DNA of 64,000 nt from an uncultured Bacteroidales bacterium (lineage in GTDB: Bacteria > Bacteroidota > Bacteroidia > Bacteroidales > UBA932). This document shows, piece after piece, positions 44,773 through 51,206 of the stretch; position 1 is the first letter of the stretch, and every line of letters begins with the position of its first letter. The notes under the pieces were generated by a model. The model did no database searches. It saw nothing but the letters and a program-made list of their open reading frames with translations, and was not told the origin of the DNA. A program made the position numbers and the translations under genes. Location of the stretch: assembly GCA_900318015.1 (NCBI GenBank), contig ONJB01000010.1:39984-103983 (forward strand), read 5' to 3'.

Positions 44773-44957
44773 ATCACCCTCGGCATTAGAGAAAGGGTAT
44801 AGGTCCCCGAAGGCGTGTCCACCCCCGGACACGGGTAGGGGGAGGGGCCCGACGGATACAAGTTATTTGCGCAGCAAATGACGCAGGAGACGTTGGGAGG
44901 GGCCGGAGCGAAGCGGAGTCCTTCGGGGACCTATACCCTTTCTCCGACGAGGGTGAT
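44773..44957. repeat. 185-bp nested inverted-repeat element (MITE-like) between mnmG and ruvA
   Basis: A 10-bp outer pair (ATCACCCTCG 44773-44782; CGAGGGTGAT 44948-44957) encloses a perfect 25-bp pair (44789-44813 and 44920-44944; it includes GGGTATAGGTCCCCGAAGG). Inside are smaller hairpins: GTGTCC/GGACAC (44815-44832) and ATTTGC/GCAAAT (around 44865-44880). No ORF of note. The size and terminal repeats resemble a MITE; it lies between convergent genes and may also terminate both. Confidence 0.7.
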
Positions 44958-44964
44958 ATTGCTT

Positions 44965-45552
44965 TTACAGCTTCTTGAGGGCGGCTTTGATGAGGTCTTC
45001 CACGCGCGGGTTCGGGTTCTCCTTGAGGAGGGAAGGCATGACCTTGGCGATGGCGGCTTTGGAGAAGCCGAGCATCACCAGAGCCGTGGTGGCCTCGTCG
45101 ACAAGGGCGTTGTTATCCGTCTTGAAGATAGTACTGTTGTCGGTTCCGGCGCCCTTGACGATCTTGTCCTTGAGTTCCAAAACGAGCCGCTGGGCACTCT
45201 TGAGGCCGATTCCCTTGACACTTTTGATGCGCGCGATGTTCTCGGAAAGGATGGCCTGGCGGATCTCTTCGGAGGTCAGGGACGAGAGCATCATGCGGGC
45301 GGAGGCGACGCCGATGCCGGAGACGCCGATCAGCAGCCGGAAGAGTTCCCGTTCGTCCTTGGTGGCAAAGCCGAAGTAGAGTTCTTCGTCTTCGCGGATA
45401 TAGTGATGGATGTAGGCGACCGCCTGGGTTTTCAGCTGCAGGGCCTCGTAGGTCTGGAGCGAGATGAGGATGCTGTAGCCGATGCCGCCGCATTCGAGGA
45501 TGAGCTCGGTGGGCGTCAGCTCAATGATTTGTCCTTTAATATAATCAATCAT
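44965..45552 (-). CDS. ruvA: Holliday junction DNA-binding protein RuvA
   Basis: 195 aa. N-terminal OB-fold domain MIDYIKGQIIELTPTELILECGGIGYSI, helix-hairpin-helix region LFRLLIGVSGIGVASARMML and IKSVKGIGLKSAQRLVLELK (about 70-130), and C-terminal RuvB-binding domain DEATTALVMLGFSKAAIAKVM (about 150-190). RuvA tetramers hold four-way junctions for RuvB. It is divergent from sufS with a short spacer and converges on mnmG across the nested repeat. Confidence 0.96.
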   Translation of the reverse strand: MIDYIKGQIIELTPTELILECGGIGYSILISLQTYEALQLKTQAVAYIHHYIREDEELYFGFATKDERELFRLLIGVSGIGVASARMMLSSLTSEEIRQAILSENIARIKSVKGIGLKSAQRLVLELKDKIVKGAGTDNSTIFKTDNNALVDEATTALVMLGFSKAAIAKVMPSLLKENPNPRVEDLIKAALKKL

Positions 45553-45566
45553 ATCGCAAAATTATG

Positions 45567-45574
45567 TAAATTTG
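45567..45574 (+). promoter_or_regulatory. sufS -7 element
   Basis: TAAATTTG, a full -7 consensus, 18 nt before the sufS ATG. No clear -33 element at the right distance. Confidence 0.45.
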
Positions 45575-45592
45575 CAGACTTATCAAAGAAGT

Positions 45593-46819
45593 ATGACGGT
45601 ACAGGAAATCAGAAGCCAGTTCCCCGCCCTGGCCCAGCAGGTGTATGGAAAACCGCTCGTCTATCTGGACAATGCGGCGACCGCGCAGCGGCCGTTGGCC
45701 GTGCTCGAGAAGGAGCGCGCCCTGGCGTCGGCGTCCAATGCAAACATCCATCGCGCCGTGCACAAGCTGGCGGTGGATGCGACGGAGGAGTACGAGCGGA
45801 CGCGGGAGATCGTGGCCGATTTCCTGAATGCCGAAAGCCCGAAGGAGATCGTGTTCACCTCCGGGACTACGATGTCCATCAATCTCGTCGCGTCCTGTTT
45901 CGGCGAAGCGTTCGTCGGGGAAGGGGACGAGATCATCGTGTCCGTCGCCGAGCACCACTCGAACATCGTCCCGTGGCAGCTTCTCTGCCAGCGGAAAAAG
46001 GCCGAGCTGAAAGTCCTTGAGATTGACGAATTCGGCGGCCTGCAGGTCGAGGCGCTGCAAAAATTGATTTCTCAGCGCACCAAAATTATAGCTATCTCGC
46101 ACATTTCCAATGTGTTAGGCCTTGTTAACCCCGTGCAGGAAATCATCCGGATTGCGCATCATAACGGCATTCCGGTGCTCGTGGACGGTGCGCAGGGGAG
46201 TATCCACGCGAAAGTCGATGTACAGGAGCTGGACTGCGACTTCTACGCGTTTTCCGGGCACAAGGTGTACGGCGCGACCGGCACCGGCGTGCTGTACGGA
46301 AAGAAAAAGTGGCTGGAGGCGATGCCGCCGTACATGGGCGGGGGAGAGATGATCGAGACGGTCCGGTTCTCCGGCACGACGTTCGCGCCGGTCCCCGGCA
46401 AGTTCGAGGCGGGCACCCAGAATTTCAATGCGGTCCCCACCCTTCAGGAAGCGCTCCGGCTGGCCCACGAGTTCCAGGAGGATCCGGAAGTCGCCCAGCG
46501 CGAATGGGCGATCACGCATTATCTGACGGAGGCCTTGACGGCCGACCCCCGCATCCATCTTTACGGTGTTCCCCGTGGAACGCAGGTGAAAGTCCCGCTC
46601 TTCTCCTTCACGGTCGAGGGGGCGCACCACGAGGACCTGGCGCTGATCCTGGACAAGATGGGCATTGCCGCCCGGTCCGGCCAGATGTGCGCCGAGCCGC
46701 TGATGGACCGCTTCGGCGTCATCGGCATGCTCCGCGTTTCCTTCGCCCCGTACAACACGATGGAGGAGGCGGAATACTTCGTAAAGTGTTTGAACAAAGC
46801 GATAAACATGTTGATTTGA
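45593..46819 (+). CDS. sufS: SufS-type cysteine desulfurase
   Basis: 408 aa from the ATG at 45593 (MTVQEIRSQFPAL); upstream codons in frame cover the promoter. Class-V aminotransferase features: YLDNAATAQRP (about 24-34), HHSNIVPW, the pyridoxal-phosphate lysine in SGHKVYGATG (Lys224), and the SufS-type active-site cysteine in RSGQMCAEP (about residue 365). It moves sulfur from cysteine to SufE for Fe-S cluster assembly. A REP pair starts at its stop codon, then comes a SufE-MIP18 fusion. A parS-like 14-mer lies within the gene (46568). Confidence 0.95.
   Translation: MTVQEIRSQFPALAQQVYGKPLVYLDNAATAQRPLAVLEKERALASASNANIHRAVHKLAVDATEEYERTREIVADFLNAESPKEIVFTSGTTMSINLVASCFGEAFVGEGDEIIVSVAEHHSNIVPWQLLCQRKKAELKVLEIDEFGGLQVEALQKLISQRTKIIAISHISNVLGLVNPVQEIIRIAHHNGIPVLVDGAQGSIHAKVDVQELDCDFYAFSGHKVYGATGTGVLYGKKKWLEAMPPYMGGGEMIETVRFSGTTFAPVPGKFEAGTQNFNAVPTLQEALRLAHEFQEDPEVAQREWAITHYLTEALTADPRIHLYGVPRGTQVKVPLFSFTVEGAHHEDLALILDKMGIAARSGQMCAEPLMDRFGVIGMLRVSFAPYNTMEEAEYFVKCLNKAINMLI
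46567..46582. other. parS-like site within sufS
   Basis: GTTCCCCGTGGAAC (46568-46581), one base off the palindrome GTTCCACGTGGAAC. Third such site in 2.2 kb. It loses the CACGTG core, so it is the weakest of the three. Confidence 0.35.
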
Positions 46820-46881
46820 GATGCCCGATCAGGTCGGGCATGACGAGAATAGCACGTCATTGTCGGCTTGACCGGCAATCT
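46819..46881. repeat. REP pair in inverted orientation, variant stems
   Basis: Unit 1 (46819-46845) has stem ATGCCCGA/TCGGGCAT, where other copies have ATGGCCGA/TCGGCCAT: a compensated double change. Unit 2 (46855-46881) has ATTGTCGG/CCGGCAAT with loop CTTGA. It begins at the last base of the sufS stop codon. Confidence 0.8.
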
Positions 46882-46894
46882 GAAGTACGATAGA

Positions 46895-47710
46895 ATGAGT
46901 TTAGAAGATAAGAAACAGGCGGTCATCGAGGAGTTCTCGATGTACGACGAGTGGCTGGACAAGTACGAGTACCTGATCGAGCTCGGAAAGGCCCTGGAGG
47001 CCTATCCGGAGGAGCAAAAGACGGAGGAGAAGCTCATCAAGGGCTGCCAGTCCCGCGTGTGGCTGGACTATGAGCTGAAGGACGGGAAGCTGTATTTCCG
47101 GGCCGATAGCGACGCCATCATCACCAAAGGAATCATCTCGCTGCTGATCAGCGTCTATTCCGGCCGCACCCCGGCGGAGATCGCGGCCGACGATTTCGGT
47201 TTCGTCGACCAGATCGGCCTGAAGGAAAACCTTTCCCCGACCCGCGCAAATGGACTGGTGTCCATGATCGACACCATTAAATGGGTGGCGAACGAGATGG
47301 CCGAAAAGGAAAAGATGGCCGATCAGGTCGGCCATGACGAAAAGGGCGTCCTCACGGCCGAGGACGTCGCGGCGCTGCAACCGCTGTATGCCGATGTGAT
47401 CCTGGCGCTGAAGCAGGTGTACGACCCGGAGATTCCGGTCAATATCTACGACCTCGGTCTCATCTATGAGCTGAATATCGACAAGGACCGCAAGGTGTCC
47501 ATCGTGATGACCTTCACGGCTCCGAACTGCCCGATGGCGGACGAGGTCATGCATGAGGTGGAAGACAGCGTGAAACGGGTGCCCGGCGTGACCGGCTGCT
47601 CGATCGAGCTGACCTTCGAACCGGTCTGGGACCGCAGCATGCTGTCCGAGGAGGCCCGCGTGGACCTGGGCCTGGACTACGAGGAAGACGAATACGGGAA
47701 GCTCAGCTAG
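46895..47710 (+). CDS. SufE sulfur acceptor fused to MIP18/DUF59 Fe-S assembly domain
   Basis: 271 aa from the ATG at 46895. Residues 1-138 are SufE: YDEWLDKYEYLIELGKAL, catalytic Cys51 in LIKGCQSRVWL, and ADSDAIITKGIISLLISVYSGRTPAEI. Residues about 155-260 are a MIP18/DUF59 domain (LKQVYDPEIPVNIYDLGLIYEL, Cys212 in TAPNCPMADEV). Residues 140-149 (KMADQVGHDE) that join them are encoded exactly by a REP unit (47313-47339). SufE takes sulfur from SufS; MIP18-like proteins help Fe-S maturation. The genes are often adjacent but separate; here a REP unit sits at the junction. folK starts at the next base after the stop codon. Confidence 0.88.
   Translation: MSLEDKKQAVIEEFSMYDEWLDKYEYLIELGKALEAYPEEQKTEEKLIKGCQSRVWLDYELKDGKLYFRADSDAIITKGIISLLISVYSGRTPAEIAADDFGFVDQIGLKENLSPTRANGLVSMIDTIKWVANEMAEKEKMADQVGHDEKGVLTAEDVAALQPLYADVILALKQVYDPEIPVNIYDLGLIYELNIDKDRKVSIVMTFTAPNCPMADEVMHEVEDSVKRVPGVTGCSIELTFEPVWDRSMLSEEARVDLGLDYEEDEYGKLS
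47313..47339. repeat. REP unit inside a coding sequence
   Basis: Same unit as at 16339 and 48206 (stem ATGGCCGA/TCGGCCAT, loop TCAGG). It is 27 nt, a multiple of three, and is translated as the inter-domain linker of the SufE-MIP18 fusion. Confidence 0.85.
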
Positions 47711-48193
47711 ATGGCCTTCGTGAGCGTATATCTGGGACTGGGTTCCAACCAGGGGAACCGCCTGCAGAATCTGACGCAGGCGCTGGACCTGCTGGACGCG
47801 GCGCTGGGGTGCCATTACACGGCGCTGTCCCGGATCATCGAGACCAAAGCGTGGGGGTTCAAGGGAGATAAGTTCTTGAATGCCTGCGTGTTATATCGGA
47901 TTTTCAAGAAAGGGACGCCCGAGGAGCACGGCCATGAAATCCTGGCCGCGTGCAAGGATATCGAGCGGAAGCTCGGCCGGGACGACGCCCCCGAATACGA
48001 CGCCGACGGTCGGCGGGTATACCACAACCGGGCCATCGACATCGATATCCTTTTCTATGGCAAGGAACGGATCGACTGCGAGGACCTGCAGGTCCCGCAT
48101 CCGCTCATCGCGCAGCGCGATTTCGTGAAGATCCCGCTCGCCGAAATCGCGAAACCCTCGCTGAAAGCGGCGTTTCCCGAATATTTTATGTAA
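47711..48193 (+). CDS. folK: HPPK, 2-amino-4-hydroxy-6-hydroxymethyldihydropteridine diphosphokinase
   Basis: 160 aa. YLGLGSNQGNRLQNLTQAL (about 7-25), FLNACVLYRI, and the signature YHNRAIDIDILFYG (about 104-117) with the Mg-binding DxD are present; VPHPLIAQRDFVKIPLAEI is the C-terminal block. It transfers pyrophosphate from ATP to the pterin in folate synthesis. Its ATG follows the SufE-MIP18 stop codon with no gap, so translation is coupled. Confidence 0.95.
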   Translation: MAFVSVYLGLGSNQGNRLQNLTQALDLLDAALGCHYTALSRIIETKAWGFKGDKFLNACVLYRIFKKGTPEEHGHEILAACKDIERKLGRDDAPEYDADGRRVYHNRAIDIDILFYGKERIDCEDLQVPHPLIAQRDFVKIPLAEIAKPSLKAAFPEYFM

Positions 48194-48198
48194 TTTTG
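48191..48198 (+). promoter_or_regulatory. glyS -7 element
   Basis: TAATTTTG, a full match to TAnnTTTG, overlapping the last codon and stop codon of folK. The start of transcription would fall at or just before the REP unit at 48206, making the hairpin the 5' end of the message. No -33 TTTG seen. Confidence 0.45.
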
Positions 48199-48205
48199 CA
48201 AACTT

Positions 48206-48232
48206 AGATGGCCGATCAGGTCGGCCATGACG
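48206..48232. repeat. REP unit in the glyS leader
   Basis: Same 27-nt unit as at 16339 and 47313. Its tail supplies an in-frame ATG (48227), seven codons before the likely natural glyS start codon (48248). Confidence 0.82.
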
Positions 48233-48247
48233 AAAGAACCAAAGCAT

Positions 48248-49786
48248 ATGACACAGGATGAACTTTTCAAAGTGCTGGTAGCCCACTGCAAGGAGTACGG
48301 CTTCATTTTCCCCTCCAGCGAGATCTATGACGGCCTCGCCGCCGTGTACGACTATGGCCAGATGGGCGTCCAGCTCAAGCAGAACATCAAGACCTATTGG
48401 TGGGAGGCGATGACCCGCCTGCACGAGAACATCGTGGGCATCGACTCGGCCATCTTCATGCATCCCCGCATCTGGGAGGCCTCGGGCCACGTGGGCGCCT
48501 TCAACGACCCGCTCATCGACAACAAGGACTCCAAGAAGCGCTATCGCGCCGACGTCCTGATCGAGGATTTCCTCGGCAAGATCGAGGAGAAGATCAACAA
48601 GGAGGTCGCGAAGGGCCGCAAGCGCTTCGGCGATTCCTTCGACGAGGCCCAGTTCCGCGCGACGAACCCCAACGTCCTCCGCGAGCAGGCCAAGTGGGAT
48701 GAAGTCCACAACCGCTACGTGGCCGCCGAGAAGGCCAACGACCTCGCCGAATACCGGCAGATCATCATCGACAACAACATCGTCTGCCCCATCAGCGGCA
48801 CCTGCAACTGGACGGACGTCCGCCAGTTCAACCTGATGTTCCAGACCTCCATGGGCTCCACCGCCGAAGGCGCGAACATCATCTATCTGCGTCCGGAGAC
48901 GGCCCAGGGCATTTTCGTCAACTACCTGAACGTCCAGAAGACCGGCCGCATGAAGATTCCTTTCGGCATTGCGCAGATCGGCAAGGCCTTCCGTAACGAG
49001 ATCGTGGCCCGGCAGTTCATTTTCCGCATGCGCGAGTTCGAGCAGATGGAGATGCAGTTCTTCATCAAGCCCGGCACGGAGCTCGACTGGTTCGCCAAGT
49101 GGAAGGAAGCCCGCATGAAGTGGCACGTGAACCTCGGCATGGGCGCGGAGAACTACCGTTTCCACGACCATGAGAAGCTGGCCCACTACGCCAACGCCGC
49201 CACCGACATCGAGTTCAACTTCCCGTTCGGCTTCAAGGAGCTCGAGGGCATCCACAGCCGCACGAACTTCGACCTGGGGAACCACCAGAAGTTCTCCGGC
49301 AAGAAGATCGAATACTTCGATCCGGAGGAGAACGTGTCCTACACCCCGTACGTCATCGAGACGTCCATCGGCGTGGACCGCATGTGCCTCGCCGTCATGG
49401 CCCATTCCTACACCGTCGAGAAGCTCGAGAACGGTGAGGAGCGCGTCGTGATGAAGATTCCCGCCCCGCTCGCCCCGATCAAGGTGGCCGTGATGCCGCT
49501 CGTGAAGAAGGACGGTCTGCCCGAGGTGGCCCAGAAGGTGGTGGACGAGCTCAAGTACGACTTCTCCTACCAGTACGACGAGAAGGATTCCATCGGCAAG
49601 CGCTATCGCCGTCAGGATGCCATCGGCACCCCGTTCTGCGTGACCGTGGACCACGACACCCTCGTCGACGGCTGCGTCACCGTCCGCGACCGTGACACGA
49701 TGACCCAGGAGCGCGTGAAGATCGAAGACCTCCGCGCGATGATCGACAAGAAAGTCTCCCTGACGAACCTCCTGCGGAATTTGTAA
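48248..49786 (+). CDS. glyS: glycyl-tRNA synthetase (dimeric, class II)
   Basis: 512 aa from the ATG at 48248 (MTQDELFKVLVAHCKEYGF); Bacteroidales homologs begin close to this point. The ATG at 48227 lies in a REP unit and would add MTKEPKH. Class II motifs: FPSSEIYDGLAAVYDYGQMG (N-terminal), motif 2 region IAQIGKAFRNEI with FRMREFEQMEMQFF, motif 3 ETSIGVDRMCLAVM. The C-terminal anticodon-binding domain (APIKVAVMPLVKKDGLPE...) follows, with YDEKDSIGKRYRRQDAIGTPFC. The single-chain eukaryote/Gram-positive type, as expected in Bacteroidetes. The REP hairpin in the leader could affect translation. Confidence 0.96.
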   Translation: MTQDELFKVLVAHCKEYGFIFPSSEIYDGLAAVYDYGQMGVQLKQNIKTYWWEAMTRLHENIVGIDSAIFMHPRIWEASGHVGAFNDPLIDNKDSKKRYRADVLIEDFLGKIEEKINKEVAKGRKRFGDSFDEAQFRATNPNVLREQAKWDEVHNRYVAAEKANDLAEYRQIIIDNNIVCPISGTCNWTDVRQFNLMFQTSMGSTAEGANIIYLRPETAQGIFVNYLNVQKTGRMKIPFGIAQIGKAFRNEIVARQFIFRMREFEQMEMQFFIKPGTELDWFAKWKEARMKWHVNLGMGAENYRFHDHEKLAHYANAATDIEFNFPFGFKELEGIHSRTNFDLGNHQKFSGKKIEYFDPEENVSYTPYVIETSIGVDRMCLAVMAHSYTVEKLENGEERVVMKIPAPLAPIKVAVMPLVKKDGLPEVAQKVVDELKYDFSYQYDEKDSIGKRYRRQDAIGTPFCVTVDHDTLVDGCVTVRDRDTMTQERVKIEDLRAMIDKKVSLTNLLRNL

Positions 49787-49850
49787 GGAATTCCATGCAA
49801 GATTCAGCAAGGGGCGGGATTATACAGTCGGATTCTAAAGGAAAGCAACC

Positions 49851-51149
49851 ATGAAATCGAGACTGTTTCTCCTGCCCCTGGCCATTCTTGCCGTCGCCTG
49901 CGCCGAAAAGCCGTCGACAGACAATCTTGTGACCGAACCGGAAGATGCGTTCGCCGTCACGGCGCCCACGCCCACGGAGACCGTGGCCCATCTCCGCCTG
50001 GACGAAGCCCAGGAGGGCTATGTCCGCGCGGGCCACGAGAAGTCCTTCCGGCTGCTGAAGCAGTTGGCTCGCGAAACGGCCACGTCGTACGTCTGCTCGC
50101 CGCTGAGCTTGCAGGTCGCGATGGCGATGCTCGCGAACGGTGCGGAAGGGGAGACCCGGGCGGAGATCCTGTCGGCCCTGGGCTATGGACAGGACGATGT
50201 CGAGGGCCTCAATCGGTTCGTCCGGTCCCTCATCCTGCAGCTGCCGGCCCTGGACCTGGAGGTGACGCTCCGGCTGGCCGACGCGCTCCTGGTCACGGAC
50301 CGGTATCCGATCCGGAATGACTTCAGGGCCGCCATCCGGGATTCTTACTTTGCACCCGCCACCATCGTTCCGTTCCATGACCCCCAGTATGTGATGGACC
50401 TGGTCAACGGCTGGGCCGACCGGAACACCAACGGCCTGATCAACCCGATGCTGGAGGAAATCGACCCGAATACGGTCGCGCTCCTGCTGAATGCGCTCTA
50501 TTTCAAGGCCCCCTGGCAGGAAGTGGAAGGATCGGCGATTTTTGACCCGAATGCGACGGCGGAAGATGTCTTCCACCGCTCCGCCGGCACTGAGACAAAG
50601 GTTTCCTATATGACCGCCATGAAGCGTTTCCGGTATGCCGACAAGGGGTCGTACGAGGTCCTTTCCCTCCCGTATTCCAACGGGCAGTTCTGCCTGTATG
50701 TGCTGCTGCCCAAGCGTTTCCAGGACTTCTATCCGATGCTGGACGAACTCATCGCCACGCCGTGGGAGGAGGTTATTCCCCGCGCCGACGCCTTCAAGCG
50801 CGTCGCCCTGCGCCTGCCCAAGTTCGACACCGCCGGCGACTTCAATCTGAACATCGCCCTCGGGAGCCTGGGCGTTCGGCGGATCTTCGACGACAACCTG
50901 GCCCAGTTCGGGCCGATGTTCGAGGTGGACCGATCCGGTTTCTACGTGAGCCGGGTGCTGCAAAAGGCCAAGATTTCCCTGGCTGAATGGGGTACCGAGG
51001 CGGCCTCGGTTACTGCTGTGGAAGTGACCGAGAAGTCCGCGCCGCAGCCGGATGTGAGATTCGAAGCGGACCATCCTTTCGTGTACGTCATCGCTGGAAG
51101 CGATGCGGACACGCCGATTCTCTTCGGCGGCGTCTTCGCCGGCGTTTAG
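49851..51149 (+). CDS. secreted lipoprotein serpin (serine-protease inhibitor)
   Basis: 432 aa. Lipobox LPLAILAVACAEK. Serpin fold: SYVCSPLSLQVAMAMLANGAEGETRAEI (shortened; about 80-107), NALYFKAPWQEVE, VLSLPYSNGQFCLYVLLP, and C-terminal DHPFVYVIAGSDADTPILFGG. The reactive-centre hinge EWGTEAASVTAVEV is of the inhibitory type. Counted against alpha-1-antitrypsin, the scissile bond falls at Lys395-Ser396 (VTEK/SAPQP), predicting trypsin-like targets. It probably protects surface proteins from host or competitor proteases. It precedes the TonB receptor gene, which has its own promoter. Confidence 0.93.
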   Translation: MKSRLFLLPLAILAVACAEKPSTDNLVTEPEDAFAVTAPTPTETVAHLRLDEAQEGYVRAGHEKSFRLLKQLARETATSYVCSPLSLQVAMAMLANGAEGETRAEILSALGYGQDDVEGLNRFVRSLILQLPALDLEVTLRLADALLVTDRYPIRNDFRAAIRDSYFAPATIVPFHDPQYVMDLVNGWADRNTNGLINPMLEEIDPNTVALLLNALYFKAPWQEVEGSAIFDPNATAEDVFHRSAGTETKVSYMTAMKRFRYADKGSYEVLSLPYSNGQFCLYVLLPKRFQDFYPMLDELIATPWEEVIPRADAFKRVALRLPKFDTAGDFNLNIALGSLGVRRIFDDNLAQFGPMFEVDRSGFYVSRVLQKAKISLAEWGTEAASVTAVEVTEKSAPQPDVRFEADHPFVYVIAGSDADTPILFGGVFAGV

Positions 51150-51166
51150 CTCCCCATTTGTTGGGA

Positions 51167-51198
51167 TTGCCGATTGCGGGGAAAAAATCGTATCTTTG
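51167..51198 (+). promoter_or_regulatory. promoter of the TonB receptor-DUF4876 operon, near-leaderless
   Basis: ATTG (51167-51170), 20 nt, TATCTTTG (51191-51198, full consensus). The ATG at 51207 is 8 nt after the -7 box, so transcription should begin within a few bases of the start codon. Confidence 0.6.
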
Positions 51199-51206
51199 TA
51201 ATCGGT

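Noticed and set aside
48485-48500. CCACGTGGGC in glyS as another parS site
   Set aside because: Only the CACGTG core is present; the flanking GTT/AAC arms are missing.
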